NCBI GenBank assembly: GCA_942490535.1
Contig: CALNXQ010000003.1
Span: 930,001 to 994,000 of the forward strand
Direction of reading: 5' to 3'
Length of the DNA stretch: 64,000 bases
From: JAEINY01 sp942490535
GTDB lineage: Bacteria > Bacteroidota > Bacteroidia > Bacteroidales > Marinilabiliaceae
Part shown: positions 37,498 through 46,574 of the stretch, piece by piece
Position numbering within the stretch: position 1 is the stretch's first letter
How the letters are laid out: each line of letters begins with the position of its first letter
Translations under genes and position numbers: made by a program
The notes under the pieces: generated by a model
What the model saw: the letters and a program-made list of their open reading frames with translations, nothing else
Told to the model about the DNA's origin: nothing
Database searches by the model: none

Positions 37498-39730
37498 TTG
37501 CGACACGAGGTCGCATAAATGATTGTTTTACAATCATAAATTAAAGATTGATAAAACCTACTGTTTCTCCAGTAGTATCCTATTAGGGCATCTGATGTAT
37601 GGTGCAGCCATTATCGGGTGAAGCCCCTAAGAAACAGTACCAAATGCTGGGTTGCATACCCCATAGCAGGGCAGGAAACCGCGAGGTGGATGGTCTTCGG
37701 AGTCTCAATGCCGATTTAGGGCTTGGATGAGTGAACATGGTTAAAACATTTGAATGTCCGTAACTGCCGACAGAGCGTAGAAGCGAAAAAGAGAATGATA
37801 CGCTTTAGACCAAAATAGTAGGCTGACAGGCTATGGTCGTTTAACGCAGACCATACGGGAATGTAGATCAGCCGGCAGACAGGATGAACCTAAATTCACA
37901 GAATCTGTCATTTATGCGGAACGTGGAAGCTCGATGTTCTCACCGCCAGCAGGCGGTTAAAACCGTAACCGTAAGGCATCGGGAATCATCGAACAGAGAG
38001 GATGGAACAAGCGAATGCCTTCCTGTAATGGGTTGGATAGTGATTGAGCTTTGGCAACATGATCACCGATGAAAATCGGCCCACCTCCATCTGGTACTTT
38101 ATGGCAAAATACATTGTAGAACCTGCTTATGGAAGAAAGCAAATGAGCGAGAACAGAACTTCATCGTGTGCACTCCCATCCCGATGTAATACCTGGGAAA
38201 CCATACAATGGCGTCAGGTTATTCAGAAGGTGAACAGGCTACAACGCAGAATTGCTAAAGCTGTTCAGAAGAAGCAATGGGGCAAAGCTAAGGCTCTGAT
38301 GTATCTTCTAAGTAAATCATTTTTTGCAAAATTACTGGCTGTTTTCAGAGTCACCACTAACAAAGGCGGAAAGACTGCCGGCGTGGATGGTGAAATATGG
38401 CAGGATGGACACACTAAGCTTCATCAAGCCAAAAAGCTGACAACCAGAGACTACTCTCCAAAACCATTGCGACGGGTTTACATTACTAAAAAGAATGGAA
38501 AGAAACGCCCGCTAAGCATCCCAACCATGAAGGACAGAGCTATGCAAACACTATACGCATTGGCACTTGAACCTTTCGCAGAAACCACCGCTGATCCGAA
38601 CTCTTATGGATTCAGACCCCGCCGTGGCTGCAACGATGCCATAGCGCAATGCTTTCTGATGCTTTGCAGGAAAGTCTCGGCACAATGGATATTTGAAGCG
38701 GATATAAAAGCCTGCTTTGATGAAATCAGCCACGAATGGATATTGGACAATATTCCAACAAACAAATCCATTCTCGCTAAATGGCTCAAAGCCGGATTTA
38801 TCGAAAAGAAACAATTGTTTCCAACCCATAAAGGTACACCACAAGGAGGAACCATTTCGCCACTGTTAATGAATATGGTATTGGACGGAATGGAAGCTGC
38901 TCTTACAAAACAGTTTCCCAGATGGCACGCCAAGAAAGTCAACTTCGTGAGATATGCTGATGATTTTGTGATTACTGCCAAAAGCAAGGAAATCATTGAG
39001 AACGAAATCCAGCCGTTTGTCATTGAATTCCTGAAAGAGAGAGGGCTTACCCTATCGGCTGAGAAATCAAAAATCACACCTATTAACGATGGCTTTGACT
39101 TTCTATCTCAGAATGTTCGTAAGTATAAGGGCAAGCTGATCATCCGGCCATCAAAAACATCAGTTCAATCATTCAAAAACAAAATAAAGGCAATCTGTAA
39201 AGCCAACCGTGGCATTCCGGCACATGCCCTTATCAGAATACTCAACCCTGTTATTCGGGGTTGGTCAAACTATCATAAAGGCATTTGTTCGAAGCTTACC
39301 TTTTACCGACTGGAAACATTCTTATGGTGGCAAGTAAGACGATGGGCGAAATATCAGCATGGCAATAAAAACCGGTGGTGGATATTTCACAGATACTTTG
39401 AAAATAACCATTTTACCGACCAGGCACAGACTGGTAAAGGTGTTGTTAATCATCGCCTCTATAAATTATCTGTGATACCGATCGTGTACCATGTGAAAGT
39501 CAAAAGTAAAGCCAATCCCTTCTTACGTGAATTCGATAAGTATTTTTATAAGCGCACAAAATGGAGAGAAGATCTTGCAAAACAATGCAGGCAAAATACT
39601 ACATTCGTAGGTAGAAATAATGCTAATTACAAACAGTTGGGTAACTCTTCGCCGAGGAGCCTTAAAAGTGCTTGAGCCGTGTGCTGGGAAACTCGCATGC
39701 ACGGTTCTTAGGGGGCGTAAGCTACCCGGT
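37498..39730 (+). mobile_element. Group II intron, copy 1 (complete)
   Basis: 2233 bp, with 5' and 3' limits set by alignment to copy 2 and by the restored core match. It begins TTGCGACACGAGGTCGC, not the usual GUGYG. Domain V is at 39674-39707 (starts GAGCCGT, GAAA loop, ends ACGGTTC), with AGC triad. Domain VI and the 3' end CCCGGT follow. A stem ATGGTC/GACCAT holds a loop with TAACG (37842-37846), complementary to the 5' exon CGTTG (one G-U pair), so it is the likely EBS1. Confidence 0.88.
38143..39675 (+). CDS. ltrA: Group II intron reverse transcriptase/maturase, copy 1
   Basis: 510 residues from ATG 38143, which follows GGAAGAAAG; the frame is open from TTG 38044. An N-terminal RT-0 region (WETIQWRQVIQKVNRLQRRIAK) is followed by RT blocks with AGVDGEIW, SIPTMKDRAMQ, SYGFRPRRGCNDAI, FEADIKACFDEISH, GTPQGGTISPLLMN and the catalytic VRYADDFVIT. 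Then a thumb/maturase X domain (NPVIRGWSNYHKGICSK). It ends after WREDLAKQCRQNTTF with no HNH endonuclease zinc knuckle, so it is probably En-minus. The stop overlaps domain V by two bases. Confidence 0.9.
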   Translation: MSENRTSSCALPSRCNTWETIQWRQVIQKVNRLQRRIAKAVQKKQWGKAKALMYLLSKSFFAKLLAVFRVTTNKGGKTAGVDGEIWQDGHTKLHQAKKLTTRDYSPKPLRRVYITKKNGKKRPLSIPTMKDRAMQTLYALALEPFAETTADPNSYGFRPRRGCNDAIAQCFLMLCRKVSAQWIFEADIKACFDEISHEWILDNIPTNKSILAKWLKAGFIEKKQLFPTHKGTPQGGTISPLLMNMVLDGMEAALTKQFPRWHAKKVNFVRYADDFVITAKSKEIIENEIQPFVIEFLKERGLTLSAEKSKITPINDGFDFLSQNVRKYKGKLIIRPSKTSVQSFKNKIKAICKANRGIPAHALIRILNPVIRGWSNYHKGICSKLTFYRLETFLWWQVRRWAKYQHGNKNRWWIFHRYFENNHFTDQAQTGKGVVNHRLYKLSVIPIVYHVKVKSKANPFLREFDKYFYKRTKWREDLAKQCRQNTTFVGRNNANYKQLGNSSPRSLKSA

Positions 39731-39895
39731 TATGCAAGGCTGAAAAGACAGCAGGATATTGATAGATTGACTTGTAAATTGAAATATTAAGCAGATAAAG
39801 AATAGAGCATTGATTGAAGTTCAGTGCAAGAAAAAATTAGTTTTTGCCTGCCCACTTCTGCCCTTCGGGACAGTTAGGGAAGCCAGCCCACAATA

Positions 39896-39950
39896 GCACA
39901 TTTGCAAATCACACCAACCAACCCACGACCAAAATTTGCAAAAGAGCTAT
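39896..39950 (+). repeat. 55-bp direct repeat, left copy (flanks the R-M genes)
   Basis: Matches 45351-45405 without gaps at 44 of 55 positions. It carries two copies of the self-complementary octamer TTTGCAAA (39901-39908, 39935-39942); in the right copy both octamers read ATTGCAAT, so the changes are compensatory. No gene overlaps it. The rest of 39731-40067 shows no other feature apart from an AT-rich promoter-like stretch before 40068. Confidence 0.75.
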
Positions 39951-40067
39951 TTTTCCTCCGCTCATTGGTGCATGTTGAAAAGTCAGTTAATAAATTTAAT
40001 TAGATACATTTTAAGACAAATTATTTTTTCGTATATTTGACAAATAATGTCAAGATAAAATATTCAA

Positions 40068-40367
40068 ATGGACAAATTTGGAGACATAGTTAGAACCAAT
40101 AGAGAAGCAAAAGGAATGCTTTTAAGACAACTTGCAGCAATGATTGATATGGATACTGCCATATTGAGCAAAGTTGAACGAGGAGAACGGAAAGCAAGAC
40201 GTGAACAGGTTGTTAAAATTGCTAAAGCTTTAGATTTGGATGAAAAGAAATTAATGATAGAATTCTTAAGTGAGAATATCGCTTACGAAATTATTAATGA
40301 AGATTCAGCAACTGATGTTCTAAGAGTGGCTGAAAGTAAGGTTAAGTATTTTAGGAAAAATAAGTAA
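40068..40367 (+). CDS. XRE-family HTH regulator (R-M controller-like)
   Basis: 99 residues. Cro/C1-type HTH: IVRTNREAKGMLLRQLAAMIDMDTAILSKVERGERKARREQVVKIAKAL (residues about 6-56). Its TAA overlaps the ATG of the restriction gene by one base (TAATG at 40365-40369), so expression is coupled. Small HTH proteins in this position commonly delay restriction until methylation is complete; here that role is inferred from context. Confidence 0.82.
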   Translation: MDKFGDIVRTNREAKGMLLRQLAAMIDMDTAILSKVERGERKARREQVVKIAKALDLDEKKLMIEFLSENIAYEIINEDSATDVLRVAESKVKYFRKNK

Positions 40368-43300
40368 TGGCTAGTAGGAAAGAAATATTACAAGGATTGA
40401 TTGAGAAATATCAATTATTTAAAGAACAAGGGCGTTTAGACTTGAGTTCTGAAGAAACCATGCGTACATGGATTAATGAACTACTTGCTATTTTTAATTG
40501 GGATGTGAGAGATACATCTCAGATTTTACAGGAAAAAGTTTTATCTAAAGAAGAAAAAGAACGTTTAGTTGAAATAGAGTCAACTTACACAAGACCTGAT
40601 TATACATTTAAAAGAGGAAATGAAAAGCTTACGTTTCTAGATGCAAAAGGAACATATGTTAATTTGGAAACAGATATTGATGCTGCATTTCAGATTAAAT
40701 CTTATGGATGGTCAATAATAGCACCTTGTGCTTTTATAACTAATTTTGAGGAATTTGTAATTTACGATTGTACATATATTCCTGCACATGGACAACCTGC
40801 GAATTTTGGTCGAATTTATCTGAAAATTGATGACTATATTGAAAATTTTGAGGTATTAGAAAATCATTTACTCAAATCTAATATTCTTAATGGCAAGCTA
40901 TCTCAAATATACTCTGATACTTTAAGAGGAGAAAGAGAAATTCAGAAGTTATCTCCAGACTTTTTGTTTGCTCAACAATTGTCCGAATTTAGATTATCTC
41001 TTGCAAATAATATTCTTGAATCCAATCATGATTTAATCCAAGATAATTCGGAATTGCTTGCGTATATTACACAAGTAGTAATAAATCGCATAGTATTTAT
41101 TCGAATCTGCGAAGCAAGGAAAATTGAGAAAGAAGGGTTGTTATTAGATTTTCAAAGAAACGGATTTTGGAACTCATTTAAAGAATCATCATACAATGAT
41201 TTTTACGAACACTATGATGGACCTCTCTTTGACCGAATTAATAGTATTCACGAAATAGAAGTTCAAAATGATGTTTTCAATAGTTTAATTGAGAAGTTAT
41301 ATTATCCATCACCATATCGTTTTGATGTTATCCCAACGAAACTTTTAAGCGATATATATGAAATCTTCTTATCCAAAAGACTCTTTATTGAAAACAACAA
41401 AGTAATAGAAAAGCTTAAACTTGAATATATAAAAACAAATGGTGCTGTAAGCACTCCGCAATATTTGGTTCAGGATTTAATAAAAAGAACCATTGCTAAA
41501 AATATCATTGTAAGCGAAGGGCTTAATAGTGTTTTTGCAACTAAAGTTCTAGATTTTGCATGTGGCAGTGGTATTTTCATTGTTGAATTATTTGATTATT
41601 TGCAAAGTGTCATTGTAGAATATCATTCGGAAAATCCGAACGAAAAGTATTCAAGTTTATTTTTTACAAACGAGCACAATACAACTTTAACTATTGAGGG
41701 TAAAAGAAAGCTAATATCTGATTGCATTTATGCAGTTGACATAGACCCAGAAGCTGTTGAAGTAGCAAGAATGTCTTTGTCTTTAAAGGTAATTGATAAT
41801 GTAGAGTTCCATGAAAACTATCAAGAGATTGGTGTCTATGGTAATCAGATTTTAAACAATGTTGGGAATAATGTAAAATGTGGAAATACTCTAGTTTCAT
41901 ATGATATAACTGAGAAATATTCTACGATAATTCAAAATGAAGAACAACTTTTAAAAACAAACCCATTTGATTGGCGGTCGGAACAAGGATTTGCAGAGAT
42001 ATTTAATGGAAATGAAGGATTTGATTATATCATTGGTAATCCACCTTACGTTGAAGTTAAGAACTATAATGTGGAATATCCTTTTATGCATCAATACATT
42101 AAGGATAATTACCAAACGACAAAAAACGGAAAAGTTGACTTATCAGTTGCATTTATTGAGAGAGGGATAGAGCTTTTAAATGGAAATGGAAAACTGGGGT
42201 TAATTATTCAAAAACGATTTTTCAAAACAGAATACGGCAAAAAAATACGTGAATTCATTAGTTCAAATCAATTGCTTTGTCAGGTAATTGATTTTGAAAC
42301 CACGAATTTATTTAAGGGTCGAATTACTTACATTGCATCTCTTATTCTCGCTAAATCACAGCCTGATATCGTTTCATTTATTAAAATTTCAAATAAATCA
42401 GAAGAAATACCTCTAAGACTACAACAACTTCCAACAGTAGAAATAGATAATTCAAAATTCATAGAAATTCCTTCTAATGGATTTGATACCAATCCTTGGA
42501 ACTTTGATAATGCAGACTTATTAAGTATTAAAACTGAATTATTAAACAGACATGGAAATTTTGGCAACTTTGCTAAAGTAAGAGTTGGAATTCAGGTACT
42601 TTGGGATAGAGCATATCATTTAACAGTTAAATCGATTAATGAAAATGGAACTATATTTTGTGATTCTCACCTTGAAAATGATTTCAATATAGAAATTGAG
42701 GCATGTCGTCCTTTAATAGTTAATGAAAGATTTTATCCATTTTGTTCTGATGCAACAAATACATATGTAATATTTCCATATGATGTTGTCGATGGAAAAA
42801 AAGTACAGATTCTATTTGATGAGTTTTGTGAGCGTTATCCTCTTGCTGGCAGGTATCTGTCAGAAAATGAAGCAACGATAAAAGAAAATGTTGAAACATA
42901 TGCTGATGATAAATGGCATTTGTTCACAAGAGAAAACAATCATCAGCGAATAGAACCAAAAGTTTTAATTCCAATGACAGCAAATGATACATTTGCTTCA
43001 ATCACACAAAACCCTTTAAATTATTGTGATAATGCAAATATGTTTTTTGTTGATATTCCAAACAAATCAGAAAACAACCTTTATGCAATAGCATCAATCA
43101 TAAATTCAACCTTGTTTTCTGTTTGTGCTAGGTCAATTGCAAATCCACAACAAAATGGATATTTCAAGTTCAATAAACAATTTATTGAGCCAATTCCATT
43201 CCCTAAAGAAAACTATATTAATAGTGAAGATTTAGTTGAAGAAATAGCATTGATAGGTCAAAATATTGAACAGTTACAGAATCAATATTTTTCGGCAACT

Positions 43301-43453
43301 CCACGTCAAAAGAATATCCATCGCAACTCCTTAATTAACAATTGGAATAACTTGGACGAGAAGGTTTATGAGTTGTATCAACTTTCAGATTTAGAAAAAG
43401 ATTTTTTCAGGAATCGTGGTAGAAATATTAACCGTATTCAAATATTAGATTAA
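40367..43453 (+). CDS. Eco57I-like restriction-modification enzyme (nuclease plus N6-adenine methylase)
   Basis: 1028 residues. N-terminal PD-(D/E)xK nuclease: RPDYTF (Pro77-Asp78) and FLDAKGTY (Asp92-x-Lys94). A helical linker follows, then methyltransferase motif I VLDFACGSGIFIVELF (about 393-408), AVDIDPEAVEVARM, and the catalytic IIGNPPYVEVK (about 554-564). The last 350 residues form a target-recognition region (WNFDNADLL, PIPFPKENY). This is the type IIG layout with cutting and modification in one chain. It is followed 2 bp later by a second methylase, as for asymmetric sites. Strongly AT-rich. Confidence 0.88.
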   Translation: MASRKEILQGLIEKYQLFKEQGRLDLSSEETMRTWINELLAIFNWDVRDTSQILQEKVLSKEEKERLVEIESTYTRPDYTFKRGNEKLTFLDAKGTYVNLETDIDAAFQIKSYGWSIIAPCAFITNFEEFVIYDCTYIPAHGQPANFGRIYLKIDDYIENFEVLENHLLKSNILNGKLSQIYSDTLRGEREIQKLSPDFLFAQQLSEFRLSLANNILESNHDLIQDNSELLAYITQVVINRIVFIRICEARKIEKEGLLLDFQRNGFWNSFKESSYNDFYEHYDGPLFDRINSIHEIEVQNDVFNSLIEKLYYPSPYRFDVIPTKLLSDIYEIFLSKRLFIENNKVIEKLKLEYIKTNGAVSTPQYLVQDLIKRTIAKNIIVSEGLNSVFATKVLDFACGSGIFIVELFDYLQSVIVEYHSENPNEKYSSLFFTNEHNTTLTIEGKRKLISDCIYAVDIDPEAVEVARMSLSLKVIDNVEFHENYQEIGVYGNQILNNVGNNVKCGNTLVSYDITEKYSTIIQNEEQLLKTNPFDWRSEQGFAEIFNGNEGFDYIIGNPPYVEVKNYNVEYPFMHQYIKDNYQTTKNGKVDLSVAFIERGIELLNGNGKLGLIIQKRFFKTEYGKKIREFISSNQLLCQVIDFETTNLFKGRITYIASLILAKSQPDIVSFIKISNKSEEIPLRLQQLPTVEIDNSKFIEIPSNGFDTNPWNFDNADLLSIKTELLNRHGNFGNFAKVRVGIQVLWDRAYHLTVKSINENGTIFCDSHLENDFNIEIEACRPLIVNERFYPFCSDATNTYVIFPYDVVDGKKVQILFDEFCERYPLAGRYLSENEATIKENVETYADDKWHLFTRENNHQRIEPKVLIPMTANDTFASITQNPLNYCDNANMFFVDIPNKSENNLYAIASIINSTLFSVCARSIANPQQNGYFKFNKQFIEPIPFPKENYINSEDLVEEIALIGQNIEQLQNQYFSATPRQKNIHRNSLINNWNNLDEKVYELYQLSDLEKDFFRNRGRNINRIQILD

Positions 43454-43455
43454 TT

Positions 43456-45333
43456 ATGATACACAAGGATATAATTACATATTTGAAAAAATATTCGGAT
43501 AACTTAACAATGTCAAATAAGCTAATTGTTGGTGCTTATTTGGATTTTAATAGTATAAAGGTTACGAACAATAAATTAATTTTAGATTGTATTAAAGGTA
43601 ATGACATTGATGTAATAAAGGAGTTTACTAACCTCGTTAAGGAAAAGAACGGGAAATTTAACCTTGAAGATGTTACAGAATTATTTGAAACTACAATTCC
43701 ATCAAACGATGTTATTACGAATGGAGCTGTTTATACACCTTCTTTTATAAAAGAGTATATTGTCGCAGAGGCTTTAAATTCATCTAAAAAAGAGGCTTTA
43801 AATGGTATTACATTGACTGACGTTGCTTGTGGTACTGGAGCTTTTCTTCAAACTACAGCAGAGCAATTAAAAGAGCGAACAAACAAAACTTATTATGAAA
43901 TTTTTGCTGAAAATATTTTTGGACTTGATATTTCAGAATATACAATTGATAGAGCAAAAATTTTATTGACACTCCTAGCTATCTCAAAGGGCGAAGAAGA
44001 ATCTATTTTTAAATTCAATCTATATATCGGTAATGCATTAGACTTTAATTGGAATGATACAATTAAAAACTTTGCGGGATTTGATGCTGTAATTGGAAAC
44101 CCTCCATATGTTCGTGCAAAGCATATTAGCAAAGAATCTAAGGAATTGATGAAAAATTGGGAAGTTACAAAATCTGGGAATCCTGATTTATATATTCCAT
44201 TTTTTGAAATCGGTTTAAATTGCTTAAAAGAAGATGGTTATCTTGGTTTTATTACTGTAAATACTTTTAAACGGAGTGTAAATGCACGTAACCTAAGGGA
44301 TTATTTCAAAAACAATAAACTTAATGTTTCAATTATTGATTTCGGAAGTCAACAAATTTTCGAGAATAAATCAACTTACACTTGTATAGTATCCATAAAT
44401 AAAAACAAATCTGATATAGTAAAGTATGTCAAAGCAAATGCAGAAGACATAAAGAATAAATCGCTTAAGCCTTTAACTGAAATTAAATACAAATTATTAA
44501 ATACAAATAAAGGATGGCTACTTAATAAAACTGACATACTTCTAAATATTGAAAAACTTGAAAACAATGGAATTTCTTTAGGAAATAAATATTCTATTAA
44601 AAATGGACTTGCTACACTAAGTAATGATATTTTTATTTTTAAACCAGTGGATGAAGATGATAGATATTTTTATCATCAAAATGGAAAGCTCCATAAAATA
44701 GAAAAAGGTATCTGTCGTGATATCATTAAACCAAACAGGCTAAAAAGTGAAACTGAAATATCAACATTAAAAGAGCAGATAATATTTCCTTATCAAGCTA
44801 ATAGTATGCAATTGAATATGTTTGAAGGAGGCAAAGAAAAAGTAAGTGTATTTGAAGAGAGCTATTTTCAAGATACTTTCCCTAATGCTTTTGAATATTT
44901 AAAGTGTAATCAGCAACAACTATTTAATAGGGACAAAGGTAAACCTAAGAAATATAAATGGTTTGAATTTGGACGTTCGCAAGCTATTAATGATTATGGC
45001 AAAAAGCTATTGTTCCCATATATGTCAAGTAAACCATATTTTGTTTATACCAATCAATCAGATTTGTTGTTATATGCAGGATATGCAATATTTTGTGAAT
45101 CAGAGAGAGAACTAAAAGTTGTAAAGCGAATACTAGAATCTGATGTATTTTGGTATTACATTAAAAACACCAGTAAACCCTATTCTGGCAACTTTTATGC
45201 TTTAGCTAAAAACTACGTTAAAGATTTTAGTATCTGTGAATTAACAGAAGATGAAGAGGATTTCTTATTAGCTAACAGCTCTTTAAATGACCGCAATGTA
45301 TTTTTAAAAGAGAAATATGGAGTATCAATATAG
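43456..45333 (+). CDS. N6-adenine DNA methylase, Eco57I type
   Basis: 625 residues. Motif I LTDVACGTGAFLQTTAEQL (about 115-133), FGLDISEYTIDRAKILL, catalytic VIGNPPYVRAKHI (Asn about 215), then ESGNPDLYIPFFEIGL-like and NTFKRSVNARNLRDYF segments. A C-terminal target-recognition half follows (RDIIKPNRLKS, EFGRSQAINDYGKKLLFPYMS). No nuclease motif. It probably methylates the strand not protected by the upstream enzyme. It lies 2 bp after that gene and is co-transcribed with it. Confidence 0.88.
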   Translation: MIHKDIITYLKKYSDNLTMSNKLIVGAYLDFNSIKVTNNKLILDCIKGNDIDVIKEFTNLVKEKNGKFNLEDVTELFETTIPSNDVITNGAVYTPSFIKEYIVAEALNSSKKEALNGITLTDVACGTGAFLQTTAEQLKERTNKTYYEIFAENIFGLDISEYTIDRAKILLTLLAISKGEEESIFKFNLYIGNALDFNWNDTIKNFAGFDAVIGNPPYVRAKHISKESKELMKNWEVTKSGNPDLYIPFFEIGLNCLKEDGYLGFITVNTFKRSVNARNLRDYFKNNKLNVSIIDFGSQQIFENKSTYTCIVSINKNKSDIVKYVKANAEDIKNKSLKPLTEIKYKLLNTNKGWLLNKTDILLNIEKLENNGISLGNKYSIKNGLATLSNDIFIFKPVDEDDRYFYHQNGKLHKIEKGICRDIIKPNRLKSETEISTLKEQIIFPYQANSMQLNMFEGGKEKVSVFEESYFQDTFPNAFEYLKCNQQQLFNRDKGKPKKYKWFEFGRSQAINDYGKKLLFPYMSSKPYFVYTNQSDLLLYAGYAIFCESERELKVVKRILESDVFWYYIKNTSKPYSGNFYALAKNYVKDFSICELTEDEEDFLLANSSLNDRNVFLKEKYGVSI

Positions 45334-45350
45334 CCATCCCACACAGCCAA

Positions 45351-45405
45351 GCACAATTGCAATTCGCACAAGCCAACCCGCAACCAAAAATTGCAATAGA
45401 GCTTG
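45351..45405 (+). repeat. 55-bp direct repeat, right copy
   Basis: Partner of 39896-39950, located 17 bp after the methylase stop. The octamers ATTGCAAT are at 45356-45363 and 45390-45397. Same orientation as the left copy, so the two frame the R-M operon inside cassette 2. Confidence 0.75.
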
Positions 45406-45527
45406 TCTGTTTGCCAACGTGTTTTTGCCGACCCTAAAAACTAATTTTTTCAGGAACAGCAGTGCTTCGATTGAGTGGACTTTGGATTGTAACAGATTGA
45501 TAATAAACTGATAATGAATAAAGCCCA

Positions 45528-45660
45528 GCATACAACACACAATATAAAACAGTTGGGGTTCAGTGGTTTGCGGGGTTTTAATTCTCGCATAAACTTTCTG
45601 CAACGGTGGATACGAACGAGCTCCGAAAACCCAACCATTTCATATTGTAAAACGTTGAAC
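45528..45660 (+). repeat. attC-like site 2
   Basis: R'' core GCATACAAC (45528-45536), the exact complement of GTTGTATGC formed by the exons of intron 1 (GTTG at 37494-37497 plus TATGC at 39731). Arms ACAATAT (45539) with GTTGGG (45552), and CCCAAC (45630) with ATATTGT (45642). R' core AAACGTTGAAC (GTTGAAC at 45654-45660, fits GTTRRRY). 133 bp. Nearly the same stem sequence as site 4. Confidence 0.8.
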
Positions 45661-45754
45661 GAAAGCGCCTACAGCGCTAACTTTCTGCGGGTCTCAAACG
45701 TTACTCTATTACACTAATTTGTTTGTATCATGAAAAAAAACGTTACGCGAACAG

Positions 45755-46570
45755 ATGATTCGCGAGATGCGCATCCGAAATTACAGTGAACGGACCATTA
45801 GCAGTTACATTTCTATCCTGGCTCAGTTTTCAACGTATTACAAGCGCTCCCCCGACCAGCTTTCCCTGAACCAGTTAAAAGATTACGCCCGTTACCTGCT
45901 GGAAGTAAAAAAAATTGCCCATTCCACCATCAATCAACTGATCAGTGCCTGGAAAATCCTGCAGGTAGATATCTTAGGGCACCCCTGGGAACCCTTCCGG
46001 CTGAAACGGCCGCGACTACAAAAAAGGTTACCCGAGGTCTTATCGCAGGCCGAAACCAAAAGACTGGTTAATGCACCTCGTAATTTGAAGCATCGTACCC
46101 TTTTGCAACTCACTTACCTGTGCGGTTTACGGCGCAGTGAAGTCCTTCACCTTCAACCCGGCGACATTGATGCCGGTCGAAAAGTTGTACGGGTCGTACA
46201 TGGAAAAGGCAATAAAAGCCGGGAAATACCCATTTCCCTTTCATTCATTGAACAACTCAGAGCCTACTATCGCTTATACCGCCCCAAAACCTATCTGTTT
46301 GAAGGCTATGTAGCGGGCCAGCCCTATTCTGAAACCAGCTTCAGCCATGTGATCAAAAAAGCAGCCCAACTGGCCGGCATTCAAAAAAAAGTCTTTCCCC
46401 ACGTCTTGCGCCATTGTTTTGCAACGCATCTGCTTGAACGGGGGCTGAATCTAAAACGCGTACAGTTGCTTTTAGGGCACAATGCCATGAAAACAACCTC
46501 TGTTTACCTGCATCTGGCCGCTCCTGCCGAAGGGGAAATGCCCGATCTTCTGGATACCCCTTTAACATGA
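45755..46570 (+). CDS. Tyrosine recombinase in cassette 3
   Basis: 271 residues. Core-binding region MRIRNYSERTISSYISILAQFSTYY, catalytic Arg in LCGLRRSEVLHL, HVLRHCFATHLLERG (HxxR), LLGHNAMKTTSVYLHLA (His, Tyr). All active-site residues are present. The ATG at 45730 would give MKKTLREQMIREMR if its A8 run had seven bases, so the native N terminus may have been lost to a slip; as it stands ATG 45755 is the first in-frame start. It lies 4 bp before the transposase gene, a pairing seen in Bacteroidota IS91-like elements. Confidence 0.78.
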   Translation: MIREMRIRNYSERTISSYISILAQFSTYYKRSPDQLSLNQLKDYARYLLEVKKIAHSTINQLISAWKILQVDILGHPWEPFRLKRPRLQKRLPEVLSQAETKRLVNAPRNLKHRTLLQLTYLCGLRRSEVLHLQPGDIDAGRKVVRVVHGKGNKSREIPISLSFIEQLRAYYRLYRPKTYLFEGYVAGQPYSETSFSHVIKKAAQLAGIQKKVFPHVLRHCFATHLLERGLNLKRVQLLLGHNAMKTTSVYLHLAAPAEGEMPDLLDTPLT

Positions 46571-46574
46571 GCTG

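Noticed and set aside
37494..37498. Placing the intron 5' end at GTTGCG to fit GUGYG
   Set aside because: Copy 3 has ATTGCG at this position, and the longer intron would destroy the 9-nt core complementarity obtained when the exons are joined at GTTG/TATGC.
37884..38142. Small ORFs in the 5' part of each intron copy (62 and 61 codons)
   Set aside because: They lie in the structured intron RNA, are identical between copies because the RNA is conserved, and carry no protein features.
38143..39675. Retron or defence reverse transcriptase
   Set aside because: LtrA-type RT with maturase domain, domain V/VI directly downstream, and three copies with shared ends show a group II intron.
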